Below the pieces are notes generated by a model, which ran no database searches, was not told the origin of the DNA, and worked only from the letters and a program-made list of their open reading frames with translations. A program made the position numbers and the translations under genes. DNA of 46,138 nt, taken from positions 1 to 46,138 of the forward strand of contig NZ_BIMF01000030.1 in assembly GCF_004000945.1 (NCBI RefSeq). Direction: 5' to 3'. Shown here piece by piece: positions 1-9,512 of the stretch. Origin of the DNA: Paenibacillus lautus NBRC 15380 (GTDB lineage Bacteria > Bacillota > Bacilli > Paenibacillales > Paenibacillaceae). The number at the start of each line of letters is the position of its first letter. Position 1 is the first letter of the stretch.

Positions 1-2589
1 GGCAGGTGCCGGCCGCCTGCGGAGCAGGGCGGCCAGCCTTGCGCCGATGGCGCCCCATGGCAGAGCCAGGCGCCGCACGGCGATGTCGGCGACCCACAGC
101 AGCAGGGCCGCCGCCAGCAGCGGATAACTCCAATCGTGGAGATTCATCCGCGAGGTCGCCTGCCGGTCGAACACTTCGGCCGGGTTATCCCAAGATAGCA
201 CACGGCCGCCGGTCACCTCGGCCAGCCGCTTCATGGCTTCCTCGCCGCTGCCGGAGGACAGCCGGTATTCCGGAGAATACGGCACGACAAAACCGGTGCC
301 TGGCGCCGCCTGCAGCGCTTCTTCCCCGCTGGCATCCTCAAGAGACATGAGGAAGGCTCCCGGCTTCGTGACATTGACCAGTCCGGTATAACGGCCGGGA
401 GCCTCCTGGATAAGCTCTACCGTCTGCTCGCCGGCTTCATCGTCCCCGATCACCGCATTCAGCTTCTCCAGCGGATTCTCGCCCTCTGCCATAACTTGGA
501 GCTTTACTTGGTTGCCGGCCGTCTCGGTCGTCACTTCATATGGCGACGACGTAAACTGCGGGAACGTCCACTTCACGATTTCGGTCAACGTGTTGGCAAA
601 GCCGGACCACGATACCCATTCCTTGGACCACTTTCCGCTTAAATCGCTCGTCCACGTCACCGTTCGCCCGGATCCGTATTGCCAGCGCGACAGGATGGGG
701 TCCGGCTCCGGACTGGACAATACCGTCTGGGCGGAAGACTTCGGCGTTGCCGCTACATAACCATATAGCCCCGGAACGCCCTGCTGGAATAGACTCGCCC
801 AATCGCCCGCATTCTGAACGGCCGGGACAAAGGGTTTATCCACGATATAGGATTTGGCCAGCATGACGGCCTCCCGGCTGAATACCGCCGGCAGCGTCGT
901 TTCATCCTCAACGAAGTAATAACGTCCTTTGGCCGCATCCGCCAAGGATTGAAGCAGGTTGGTATCGGCATCCATCCCGACCGCTACCGAAGACATCGTG
1001 ATTTTGTTCTCCACCATCGTATCGGTCAGGTCCTGATACCCGGAATTCATGGCGGATTGTCCGTCGGTCATCAGAATGATATGTCTGCGCTGGGCGTTAA
1101 TCTTCAGCATTTCTTCAAGCGCCGAGGAAACGGCAGGATAGATGTTGGTTCCTCCTGCGCTCGGAATCGACTGGATGCTGCTGAGCACCTCTTCCTTATC
1201 CCCGAGCTTCTGCGGCGGAACGACCCACCACGGCTGATCGTCAAAAGCGACGACGCCGACCGTATCCTTGGCTCTCAGCAGCTCCACCGTGCGCATAGCC
1301 GATTCCTTGGCCAATTCGATCTTGTTGCCATCCATGCTCCCCGAACGATCAATGACGAGTATGAGACCAAGCGATGGAATCTCCCGCTTGCCTTCCAGCT
1401 CCATCGAGACCGGCAGCGCTTTTTCAATCGGGGTTTTAAAATATCCGCCCATCCCGAAGCTGTCCTCGCCCCCCGCCATCATAAACCCGATGCCGAAGCT
1501 ACGGACCGCCTGCTCGATCAGCTCCATCTGTTTGCCGCCGACGTCACTGCCCGAGACATTATTAAAGATAATGCTGTCGTATACGGCATACTTGGCCGCT
1601 TCCAGCGGAAGCAGCTCCGGCGGAATCACTTCAGTGCCGATCATTCCGGACTCGAGTGCCGCCGTGATATTACCCGACGTTCCCGGGGTTCCTTCAACGA
1701 TCAGTACGTTCGGCGGACCTTCCACCCGGGTAAAATCGAACGCTGTATTATTAGCGGATGCTTCATCCCCATCCATGAAGATTTCGGCACGGTAACGGTG
1801 AAGTCCCGGATTCTTGGCCAGGCCTTTCACGGCATACCGGTTCTCGCCCGGGGTTACGTCCACTCTTTCCCGGCCAATCTCGCGGTTGTCCTCGTAAATG
1901 CGCAATTCACCGGAGGTCTTAAACGTGCTCCGGATCATGACCTCCACGTAGAACGACTCTGCTTGATACAGTTTATCCGGTACCTTCAGTTCCTCCACGG
2001 CAACATCCTGGATCGCCTGCTTCGGAGTCGGAAGCACATCAACCGCAATGCCCCGATCCTTCAGCAGCCTTCCCGCCGCTGCCATGCTGCCTACATTCTC
2101 TTCCCCGTCCGAAATCAACACGATTCTGGAATCGCTGTTGCCCTCGAACAGGCTCCCCGCGAGCTGAAGACCGGACTCCAGCCCCGTAAACTGCTGCTCC
2201 AGCAGCGCATTAAGAGAGGCTCCTGCATTCTCTGCAGAGGTTAACCGCCGTTCTACAGCGCCCTCAAGCCCCGTTGAAACAACGGCGGTGCCATCCTTCT
2301 CGCCTTTTGCCGAGAGAGAATCGTTAATCCAGCTCGCGATCCGGGCCGAATCCCCCATACTGTCGGAACGGTCGGCCAGATACACAACCTGTTTATCCCT
2401 CAGGACGGTAAAGCCATGCAAACCCGAAATCATAAGAATCAATAATAAAATAACGCAGGTTCTAAAGAATAAAGCCAGTTTCTTCCGAAAGCCGCTTAAT
2501 CGAAAATCCGATTTGTAGGCATAGTAGAGAAATAATCCTGCTGGAATCAACAGCAGCAACAACCATGGTTGGCTAAATTGAACGCCCAC
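1..2589 (-). CDS. VWA-domain membrane protein of the MoxR operon (C-terminus outside window)
   Basis: The reading frame is open from a GTG at 2589 to the window edge, giving 863 residues with no stop, so the gene is partial here. Two membrane segments lie at about residues 8-24 and 38-57. A first VWA-like site (D73-RSDS77) follows. A second, fuller VWA domain begins at D414-RSGS418 and includes a TDG strand and a late S/T, so it carries a complete MIDAS metal site. Another membrane segment lies at about residues 835-852. The layout matches the VWA/glutamine-amidotransferase-like membrane proteins found beside MoxR and BatA proteins. The GTG start overlaps the preceding VWA gene by 17 bp and has a GGGGGG ribosome site about 10 bases upstream, so the two are translationally coupled. 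The substrate is unknown; a role in envelope protein assembly is inferred from context. Confidence 0.85.
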   Translation of the reverse strand, partial: MGVQFSQPWLLLLLIPAGLFLYYAYKSDFRLSGFRKKLALFFRTCVILLLILMISGLHGFTVLRDKQVVYLADRSDSMGDSARIASWINDSLSAKGEKDGTAVVSTGLEGAVERRLTSAENAGASLNALLEQQFTGLESGLQLAGSLFEGNSDSRIVLISDGEENVGSMAAAGRLLKDRGIAVDVLPTPKQAIQDVAVEELKVPDKLYQAESFYVEVMIRSTFKTSGELRIYEDNREIGRERVDVTPGENRYAVKGLAKNPGLHRYRAEIFMDGDEASANNTAFDFTRVEGPPNVLIVEGTPGTSGNITAALESGMIGTEVIPPELLPLEAAKYAVYDSIIFNNVSGSDVGGKQMELIEQAVRSFGIGFMMAGGEDSFGMGGYFKTPIEKALPVSMELEGKREIPSLGLILVIDRSGSMDGNKIELAKESAMRTVELLRAKDTVGVVAFDDQPWWVVPPQKLGDKEEVLSSIQSIPSAGGTNIYPAVSSALEEMLKINAQRRHIILMTDGQSAMNSGYQDLTDTMVENKITMSSVAVGMDADTNLLQSLADAAKGRYYFVEDETTLPAVFSREAVMLAKSYIVDKPFVPAVQNAGDWASLFQQGVPGLYGYVAATPKSSAQTVLSSPEPDPILSRWQYGSGRTVTWTSDLSGKWSKEWVSWSGFANTLTEIVKWTFPQFTSSPYEVTTETAGNQVKLQVMAEGENPLEKLNAVIGDDEAGEQTVELIQEAPGRYTGLVNVTKPGAFLMSLEDASGEEALQAAPGTGFVVPYSPEYRLSSGSGEEAMKRLAEVTGGRVLSWDNPAEVFDRQATSRMNLHDWSYPLLAAALLLWVADIAVRRLALPWGAIGARLAALLRRRPAPA

Positions 2590-4576
2590 GCTGGTACACC
2601 CCCCATTCTGCTGCGATCACAGCCAGTGCCAAGACAACAAGCCATGGCATTAACGAGCCGGCGCGGTTTGCGGTTTCGTTGCTGCCGGATGTCCCGGCAT
2701 GCTCTCCCGCTTCAGACTCATCCAAGTTAGGAGCCGCTTGACTTACGAATGGACCCTGATCGTTGCTCCAATCCGCCTCGTACGGGTCTGCCGTTACAGC
2801 AAGCCAATAATTAAGCTTCTCACCCGCTTCATTCTGCTGTTCGAAAGCATACAGCCCCGGATATTCCGGCACGATCTGTACCGGCGATACCCCTTGCTCA
2901 TTCCGGAGAGGTTCTGCAGCAGGAAGACCGTCAGTAAGAGCAAGACCGCTCTTGGGCACCCATTTTGCAGCTACCGTATCCGCCGCAATCGGTATATCCG
3001 CTTGCGCGCCAGCCATATAGCGGCCAAGGCCGCTTCCCTTGCCCGAGGTCATCCACTCCAGTGCATTGCTGACCATGACCGGGAATTCCGGCGATAACGG
3101 AAGATCGCTATCCTGAAGAAGGAAATTAAACGACAATCGCGGTCGCCCGTTTTCGCTTCCCGCATAGACGATGGGTTGATCCCCCAGCTTGACTACAGGT
3201 TCCCCCCAGGCAGGGGCCTGATTCACCAGCGTGCCGAAATAGACGCCCGATAAGGTTACGTAGGCGGTCACCGGATGCTTGGCAAGCACGGCGCGTCCTC
3301 CTTGGCTTCCGACTTTGGAACCTTCCCCGCCGATCGTCCAGAGCGGCGTTTTGGCGGCCAGCTCCGCCCACTTCCCTTGCTTGAACCCTTCCGGCATGCT
3401 CCCGTCTATGACGAGCAGATCAAATTCGCCATCGGGTACGGGCGGTACATCCGATGCTGCGCTGCCCTTGTCCGTATTTTGATCCGGGCCTGGATCCTCA
3501 TCCTTCTTGTCTTCGGAGTCATCTAAGGCAACCCGGGTGACCTCGGCTCCGCTTAGCTGCAGGGCCTTCTCCAGGAACAAATTGCCCGAAGTCAGCAGAA
3601 GGACGCGCGAAGATCCGTGACCCAAACCGAACGCAAAGGATTGATTGTCTGCCGCATACCCGTCATCCTGGGATAATTCAAGTCGGTACACTTCGGCAAA
3701 CGGCAGATCGGCAAAGGATTCGGTTAATCTCTTCCCCGGCTCCAATTCAAGTACCTTGCTGGTCAGCAGTTGTTCATCTCCGTAAAGATTCACTTCGGCC
3801 GACATCGATTCCTTGGCATTCGTGCTGAGGACGGCGACCGCCGCATAGGATGAACCTGTTTCACCCTTGAGTGAAATGCCGAATTGGTCGATGGAAACGT
3901 TAAGAGGGTGCTCCCCTTGTATCTTCTCCACGGATACTGGAACCTGAAACGATATGGGAGCCGTATCCTGCTTCCAATAGCTATCTGTAAAAATAACGAC
4001 TTCTGCATCATGTTCTTCCCGTGTCAGAGCGGAAGCGAGCGATAAGGTTTCCCTGTAGGATGCCTGTCCGTAATAGGGCCGCAACCCATCCACCGCCTTA
4101 TCGATGGCGGCGCGGTCGCTTTCATGGGAGACCAGCGTCATGGGACTTGCTCCCACGGACAGGAGGGTGATCTCGCTCCGTCTCCCTTGGTCCTTCACGT
4201 ATTCCTTAATTCGTTCCTGCATCCATTGCAGCCTGGATGCGGCTTCGCCTTCGGCCGAAGGCTGAATCTGCGCGCTCATGCTGCCCGAGGTATCGGCAAC
4301 GATGACCACATGGGCGCTGCCTCCGCCAGACACCTGCATAAAGGGCTGCATCAGTGCGAAGACCATCAGCGCGGCAGCAAGCAGCTGGAGCCACAGCAGA
4401 AGCCGGTTCTGCAGCTTCTGCCACGGCCTGTTGGCCTCCAGGTTCCGAAGCACCCGCTCCCACAGCAAGTGGCTGGGAACGGTTGTATCCACATATTTTC
4501 GTTTGAACATATACATAAGCACGATGGCCGGCAGCGTTAAACCGAACCATAGACTCAGCCAAGATTGAATCCCCAA
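2573..4576 (-). CDS. BatA-type VWA membrane protein
   Basis: 667 residues. The N-terminus (residues 1-80) has two membrane helices and the WxxxLPxxL-type pattern of the aerotolerance regulator N-terminal domain (BatA family). It is followed by a VWA domain with a complete MIDAS start, D95-TSGS99. A long extracytoplasmic middle part follows and a single C-terminal helix ends just before the stop. The start is TTG at 4576, chosen because AAGGAGGGG sits five bases upstream; no ATG fits as well. Its stop overlaps the GTG of the next VWA gene. Such proteins usually work with a MoxR ATPase and a DUF58 protein, both of which lie just upstream. The partner protein being chaperoned is not evident. Confidence 0.88.
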   Translation of the reverse strand: MGIQSWLSLWFGLTLPAIVLMYMFKRKYVDTTVPSHLLWERVLRNLEANRPWQKLQNRLLLWLQLLAAALMVFALMQPFMQVSGGGSAHVVIVADTSGSMSAQIQPSAEGEAASRLQWMQERIKEYVKDQGRRSEITLLSVGASPMTLVSHESDRAAIDKAVDGLRPYYGQASYRETLSLASALTREEHDAEVVIFTDSYWKQDTAPISFQVPVSVEKIQGEHPLNVSIDQFGISLKGETGSSYAAVAVLSTNAKESMSAEVNLYGDEQLLTSKVLELEPGKRLTESFADLPFAEVYRLELSQDDGYAADNQSFAFGLGHGSSRVLLLTSGNLFLEKALQLSGAEVTRVALDDSEDKKDEDPGPDQNTDKGSAASDVPPVPDGEFDLLVIDGSMPEGFKQGKWAELAAKTPLWTIGGEGSKVGSQGGRAVLAKHPVTAYVTLSGVYFGTLVNQAPAWGEPVVKLGDQPIVYAGSENGRPRLSFNFLLQDSDLPLSPEFPVMVSNALEWMTSGKGSGLGRYMAGAQADIPIAADTVAAKWVPKSGLALTDGLPAAEPLRNEQGVSPVQIVPEYPGLYAFEQQNEAGEKLNYWLAVTADPYEADWSNDQGPFVSQAAPNLDESEAGEHAGTSGSNETANRAGSLMPWLVVLALAVIAAEWGVYQRGRSI

Positions 4577-4833
4577 CGTGTCCCCTCCTTACTCCGTGGA
4601 CCCTGACTAACGAGACTTGCCTGTTTTCCCCAAGCATTGGATGTAGGCCTATCTATCTCTTCCTAGATTTAATGCGTTTCCTGCTTGTTCGTTTCTAGAG
4701 ATCACAGACAGGTGCTAGTGAAGCCTACTTTTCACAGCTTGTGTATTTACCGGTGTTACCTTGTCGCCAAGCTTTCGAAAGCGGAGAAAATCCGGCAGAT
4801 GCTCAGACACCGGACCCTGCATGAGATTTCGCC
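4577..4833. other. 257-bp gap inside the MoxR operon
   Basis: This is the only long gap inside the eight-gene operon. I see no convincing gene, terminator with a T-run, or repeat in it. It could hold an internal promoter for the two VWA genes, but I could not identify one with confidence. Confidence 0.4.
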
Positions 4834-5781
4834 TTATCCAGTAACCAGTCCTGCTCCTGCCAGTACCCCGAACATCGCGTCCGTAAGCGGCATATCCACC
4901 GGAATGAGCACGTAAGACATTCCCCGCTCCGCGCACACGCGGGAGAGCATCGTCCGGTACCGCTCCAGCTCCTCTTTGTAAGCATCGAGTACTTTACCCG
5001 TCAATGCCACTTCCTTGCCGCTCATCGTTTCGCTGTCGACCAATCGCAAATCGCCGGTCAATTTAGGCTCCAGTTCTTCCCTCGACAAAACATGCACCAG
5101 CACCACTTCCTGTCCGGTACCGGACAAAAGGGAAAGCGCTCTGAACAATTCCTCCTCGCCGCCCTCCAGCCAAAAATCCGAGAACACCCAGGTCATCCCC
5201 GGCTGCCGGGGGAGTGCACCAGGAACGGCAAGCGCAGCACCCAAGCTGCCCTCACCTCCCGTTTCTGCCCCTTGCAGGAATGAAAACAGACGATGGGCCG
5301 AGCCCTTTCCTCTCATGATCGGAAGACGGGCGTTAATCGAACGGCTGTAACAGGCGACCTGCAGCCTGTCGTAGGAGGACAATGCCATGTAGCCGATGCT
5401 GGCGGCGAGTTGACGTGCGAGCAGCCATTTCGGGCTTCCCTTCGTTCCCGCCGGATCCGCAGCCGATATTTCAGATGATGATGACATGACGGCCCCCATG
5501 GATGCCGAGCAATCCACGAATAGACTGACTGTCAGCTCCTGCTCGTCCATGAATTGACGAACGAATGCTTTTCCCGTACGGGAATAGACGCCCCAGTCAA
5601 ACCTGCGGACATCATCCCCGGGAGAATATACTCGGTAATCGGCGAACTCGAGGGATGAACCGAGCCAGCGGGATCGTCTCTTTCCCTGCAGCGTTCCGGC
5701 AACCCGTCGCTTGGCCTCCAGACTCAACCGCTCCAGACGGGGAAGCCACTCCGGAGGAAGCAGGTGCCCGCCCCCGCTCAC
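4834..5781 (-). CDS. DUF58 family protein
   Basis: 315 residues from the GTG at 5781. The start is set by the GTGA overlap with the moxR stop and by CTGGAGG nine bases upstream; the frame is open further upstream but that part overlaps moxR and is not needed. The family hallmark is visible in the block around FADYRVYSPGDDVRRFDW, with the strand FVDCSASM that begins a degenerate VWA-like fold. No membrane segment is seen, so it is a cytosolic partner. DUF58 proteins regularly sit directly after MoxR ATPases, as here, and are thought to work with them; the biochemical activity is not established. Confidence 0.9.
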   Translation of the reverse strand: MSGGGHLLPPEWLPRLERLSLEAKRRVAGTLQGKRRSRWLGSSLEFADYRVYSPGDDVRRFDWGVYSRTGKAFVRQFMDEQELTVSLFVDCSASMGAVMSSSSEISAADPAGTKGSPKWLLARQLAASIGYMALSSYDRLQVACYSRSINARLPIMRGKGSAHRLFSFLQGAETGGEGSLGAALAVPGALPRQPGMTWVFSDFWLEGGEEELFRALSLLSGTGQEVVLVHVLSREELEPKLTGDLRLVDSETMSGKEVALTGKVLDAYKEELERYRTMLSRVCAERGMSYVLIPVDMPLTDAMFGVLAGAGLVTG

Positions 5782-6767
5782 GCGGATGCCTCCAGCGCTT
5801 GCAGAACCTCCTGAATGACATGGTCTGTCGTAATGCCGAGCGCCTGCCCCTCGAAATTCAGGAACAAACGGTGGCGCAGCGCCGATAAAGCCACGGCGCG
5901 AATATCCCCCGTCGATACATGCATCCGCCCGCTGCACAATGCACGGACCTTGCTCACGGATATGATGGACTGAATGCCCCGCGGTCCGGAACCAAACTGG
6001 ACGTATTTTCGTACCGCCTCCGGGGCCGCAGCCTCTTGCGGATGCGTCATCATGAGCAGACGAACCGCATAGTCCAAAATCTCCTCGGCAACCAGCACTT
6101 CCCGGGCTCCGCGCTGGATTTCCAGCAGCTCGTCTCCGGTCATTTGTCGTTCCACCTGGAATTCGTGGGAGGACGTCGTCCGCTTCACGATTTCCTTCAG
6201 CTCATCCGCACTCGGATACGATACTTCGATCTTCAGCAGAAAGCGGTCAAGCTGCGCCTCCGGCAAGGGATACGTCCCCTCGTTTTCCAATGGGTTTTGC
6301 GTCGCCAGAACAAAGAAAGGTTTGGGCAGCTGATGGGTTACCCCGCCCACCGTGACGGTCTTCTCCTGCATGGCCTCCAGCAAGGCGCTCTGGGTTTTGG
6401 GCGTGGCCCGGTTGATCTCATCAGCCAGCACGATGCTGCTGAACAGCGGACCCTTTTGAAAGGTCATTCCGGTGTCTCCATGCTGCCCGAACGACAAGAT
6501 GTTGGTGCCCGTTATATCGCTCGGCATCAAATCCGGCGTAAACTGAATACGGGAAAAGGACAATTCCAACGCTTCCGACACCGTGCGGACGAGCATCGTT
6601 TTACCGAGACCCGGAATCCCCTCCAGGAGGGCATGCCCTCCTGCAAAGATACACCAGAGCATCTGCTCCACAACATCCTGCTGCCCGACAATCACCTTGC
6701 CGATATGTTCCCGCAGGCCTGATATTTTCTCCATCCATTCCTGTGGTCTCACTGCAATATCCGACAT
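5778..6767 (-). CDS. MoxR family AAA+ ATPase
   Basis: 329 residues from the ATG at 6767. GGAGG eight bases upstream favours this start over a TTG 33 bases further out. Walker A is GIPGLGKT (residues 50-57), Walker B is VLADEINR (113-120), and the MoxR-typical strings LLEAMQE and ATQNPLE follow, then a C-terminal lid domain. The usual MoxR length is about 320-340 residues. MoxR proteins are chaperone-like ATPases that act with VWA and DUF58 partners on metal insertion or complex assembly. Both partner types follow it here. The previous gene ends 75 bases upstream and the DUF58 gene overlaps by 4 bp. Confidence 0.95.
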   Translation of the reverse strand: MSDIAVRPQEWMEKISGLREHIGKVIVGQQDVVEQMLWCIFAGGHALLEGIPGLGKTMLVRTVSEALELSFSRIQFTPDLMPSDITGTNILSFGQHGDTGMTFQKGPLFSSIVLADEINRATPKTQSALLEAMQEKTVTVGGVTHQLPKPFFVLATQNPLENEGTYPLPEAQLDRFLLKIEVSYPSADELKEIVKRTTSSHEFQVERQMTGDELLEIQRGAREVLVAEEILDYAVRLLMMTHPQEAAAPEAVRKYVQFGSGPRGIQSIISVSKVRALCSGRMHVSTGDIRAVALSALRHRLFLNFEGQALGITTDHVIQEVLQALEASA

Positions 6768-6842
6768 GGACGAAACCTCCATCTTCTTGGTAAAGTTCAA
6801 GTACTCATTCTAGCTTCCGTGATCGGTTGGCTCTTCGATCCC

Positions 6843-8528
6843 CTACGGATTCGGATTAATCTGTATGAAATATTCCTCAACCAACCCTTGCATCTGGTCA
6901 GGCAGCTGATTGCGATCTAACGTTTTGCGCGCTTCGGTCTCATAATCGCGGTACACTTCCTCATAAGGCCTGGACATGCCCGGCACGGTCGGCGAAACGC
7001 CGCCCTTCTGAATATCTCCGCCGCTGCCCTTGATCTGGCCGGAATCGTTTTGCACATTGCCGCTGCCCTTGTAATCCCTGGGGATCGTCACAAGCTCGCG
7101 ACCGCCTGAGCCAAGGCCGGCTCCGCTGCCGGTCCCGCTTCCCGATCCTCCACTGCCGCTGCCACCTGAGCCGGAGCCTGCTCCTGACCCAGAGCCGCTC
7201 CCCGAACCGGACCCACTGCCGGCACCTTGCCCTTGACCGGCCCCGGAGCCGCCTTCCCCGGAGCTTCCCTCCGAGCCTTCGCTTTCTTCTCCCGAGCCTT
7301 CCCCGGATCCGGCCTGCGCTAACGCCTCGGCACTGCCGCCGTTACTCCAGGCATCGGATACCGACATACCGGCAGCCGTCATCTGATCGGCCAAGCTCAG
7401 TCCTTGCGAAGCAAGGGAGGACGCCAGCGAAGCGGCGGATTGCGATTGACTGTCCGACGCAGCTTTGGCTTGCGCCGCTTTGGCCAGCTCCTCAGCCAGC
7501 TGCTGGAGCGCTTCTTCCAGCTCCTTCGGCAGCTTGCCTTCCTTCAGCGAATCGGCCGCTTTCTTGAACTCCTGCTCCAGCTTTCCGTCCTCCATCTGCT
7601 TGGCGGCTTCCTCAGCCAATTTTTTCAAAGCATCGGACAGCTCGTTCTTCTCTTCCTGGGACATCTTTTTCACCTGCTCGGTGAGTTTCTTCATTTCCTG
7701 CTTCAGCTCATCGGCCATGCCTTCGGCAAGCTTTTTCCCCACCTGGGACAACGCCTTCTCCTGCTGCATTTGCTTAGCCAGCTCAGACAATGCCTTTGCT
7801 TTTTCCTCCTGCTGTTTCGCTATTTTCTCCAGCTCTTTCATCGCTTCTTCCAGCTTCTCCAGCGCTTGCTCGGGATGCTTCTCACGGTCCAGCGCTTTTT
7901 TCAAGGCATCCAGCTTCTCCTGCAGCTTCTTCCTGTCGGCAGGATCGAGCGTTTCTTTCGGGAGCTCTTCCGCAAGCTTTTCGGTTTTGGCTGCCTGCTC
8001 CTTCATCCAGCTCTGCACCTCTTTTGCCGCTTCCACCTTCTTATCCATCGGGTTCGGAACAAAAACAAGGATGAGCACGGCAGCCAGCGATGCGCCACAG
8101 ATCAAGAGATGTCTTTTACGACTAGGGTACGGAAGACGCTCCGGCAATTGCTCCGCAAAACGTGCACCATAGCGTTCCGCCTGCTCGCGCTGCCATTTAG
8201 CGGCCTGCGATTCCTCTTCTTTGAACGATAGTGCCGTCACCATCATGTCGCTTCGCTCCGCTCCGTCCGGAACATGATCCATCGCAGAAGCGGCCTCTTC
8301 GATCGGAACCCGGTGCAGCCATCCCCATAACAAGCCCACGAAGCCTGCTCCGACAGGAACGGCCACGGATGCGACGGGAAGCCAGGCTATGGGTAAGAAT
8401 CTCCCCAGCACCAGGAGCAGCAGCAGCGCAGCAAACCCTGCCATCAGTCCGTATAAAACATACGTTATGACGCGAAATCGCTGCAGCCGCCGTCTCGCAG
8501 CTTCGATAAAACGCATGATGTTGTCCAT
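6843..8528 (-). CDS. Membrane-anchored coiled-coil protein with Gly/Ser-rich region
   Basis: 561 residues. Two hydrophobic helices lie at about residues 22-70 and a third at about 143-160. From about 165 to 345 the sequence is almost pure charged coiled coil, rich in KLEEAMKEL-type heptads. A Ser/Gly/Glu low-complexity tract follows at about 410-475, where Gly alternates with Ser. The C-terminal 60 residues look folded again and include a PYEEVYRDYETEA segment. The N-terminal layout resembles DUF4175-type proteins, but I assign no function. A clear AGGAGG precedes the ATG. It lies between the ABC permease and moxR in one operon, so it may be a scaffold or substrate of the MoxR/VWA system; that is inference. 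Confidence 0.8.
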   Translation of the reverse strand: MDNIMRFIEAARRRLQRFRVITYVLYGLMAGFAALLLLLVLGRFLPIAWLPVASVAVPVGAGFVGLLWGWLHRVPIEEAASAMDHVPDGAERSDMMVTALSFKEEESQAAKWQREQAERYGARFAEQLPERLPYPSRKRHLLICGASLAAVLILVFVPNPMDKKVEAAKEVQSWMKEQAAKTEKLAEELPKETLDPADRKKLQEKLDALKKALDREKHPEQALEKLEEAMKELEKIAKQQEEKAKALSELAKQMQQEKALSQVGKKLAEGMADELKQEMKKLTEQVKKMSQEEKNELSDALKKLAEEAAKQMEDGKLEQEFKKAADSLKEGKLPKELEEALQQLAEELAKAAQAKAASDSQSQSAASLASSLASQGLSLADQMTAAGMSVSDAWSNGGSAEALAQAGSGEGSGEESEGSEGSSGEGGSGAGQGQGAGSGSGSGSGSGSGAGSGSGGSGSGGSGSGTGSGAGLGSGGRELVTIPRDYKGSGNVQNDSGQIKGSGGDIQKGGVSPTVPGMSRPYEEVYRDYETEARKTLDRNQLPDQMQGLVEEYFIQINPNP

Positions 8529-8564
8529 TGCTCTTCCTCCTTACCGTACTCTTATGCTTTAAGG

Positions 8565-9512
8565 TTACGCTTCATCCCGCGTCATTTCCGGTACTTGCGG
8601 GAGCTGTGCCTCGTCCTTATCCTTACGTTTCCGCCTTGCGATAGGACGTATTTTCCGTATGGCAACCCACAGGGCAAGAACAATCACAACCGAATACACG
8701 ATGAAGAATTCCAGCCACAATTCAATGGGGGCCTTGCTGTTCAAACTTCCGCCGTGCAGCAGGAACACTTCCTTAGAGAACGACGGGTTGAACAAACTCA
8801 TCATTGCTCCGGCCGGATTCAGACCCAGCAAATATCCGACCCAGGAATAGCTGCCCGGCGCAGGCGCCTGCCCGCTTTGATATATATTCTGCTGTTCAAT
8901 CCCCATAAAGAACAAATACAGCAGCCCTGTTATAAGGAAGATAATAAGTCCCGCACCGTAGGTGACAATAATCGCGACGATGGTTCTTTTGAATAAAGTC
9001 GAGAACATCACGCCAAGCGAACCGAGCAGCAGCATCACGAATAAATAAAAAACAAAGACGGATATGAGCTGTTTCGGCGAAATCCCCCCATACAGGAAAA
9101 CAATGCTGTATACCGGCAGGGTGGCCAGCACGATCAATGTCATGAAGCTGAGTGCCGACACCAGCTTGCTCAGCACAATCGTGGCCGAGCTCTGCTGCGT
9201 CGTCAGCAGCATGCTCAGCGTTTGCTTCTCCCGCTCGCTGCTGATGACGCCGGCGGTAAGAGCAGGCGCCATGAACGCGATGAGAACAAGCTGAGCAAAA
9301 CTCAGCACATAGAACATCATTTGGCTCATCTGCGGATCGAATCGCTGAGGTCCTCGCTGTCCCAAATATAAGAAAAGGTAAATGAAGCCCATCGCAACGG
9401 CTCCGAGCGCCAACACATAAAATAACACCGACAGCATGGAACGCGTAGAACGCATCCGCAGCCGAAACTCCTTGTCAATGACCGGATTAATTAGCTTTCT
9501 GCTCCAATTCAT
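8565..9512 (-). CDS. ABC-2 type exporter permease
   Basis: 315 residues with about six hydrophobic helices and a conserved ISSEREKQTLSMLLTT motif, typical of ABC-2 permeases of the NatB/YhaP-like kind. The C-terminus is basic and cytoplasmic. The ATG overlaps the stop of the ATPase gene as ATGA, so the two subunits are coupled in translation. It would form the membrane channel for the ATPase encoded at 9509-10438. The exported compound is unknown; the neighbouring exported and VWA proteins suggest a link to the cell envelope. Confidence 0.9.
   Translation of the reverse strand: MNWSRKLINPVIDKEFRLRMRSTRSMLSVLFYVLALGAVAMGFIYLFLYLGQRGPQRFDPQMSQMMFYVLSFAQLVLIAFMAPALTAGVISSEREKQTLSMLLTTQQSSATIVLSKLVSALSFMTLIVLATLPVYSIVFLYGGISPKQLISVFVFYLFVMLLLGSLGVMFSTLFKRTIVAIIVTYGAGLIIFLITGLLYLFFMGIEQQNIYQSGQAPAPGSYSWVGYLLGLNPAGAMMSLFNPSFSKEVFLLHGGSLNSKAPIELWLEFFIVYSVVIVLALWVAIRKIRPIARRKRKDKDEAQLPQVPEMTRDEA

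Noticed and set aside
949..2244. Long plus-strand frame
   Set aside because: It lies opposite the VWA gene, whose domains are clear; it has no ribosome site or family features.
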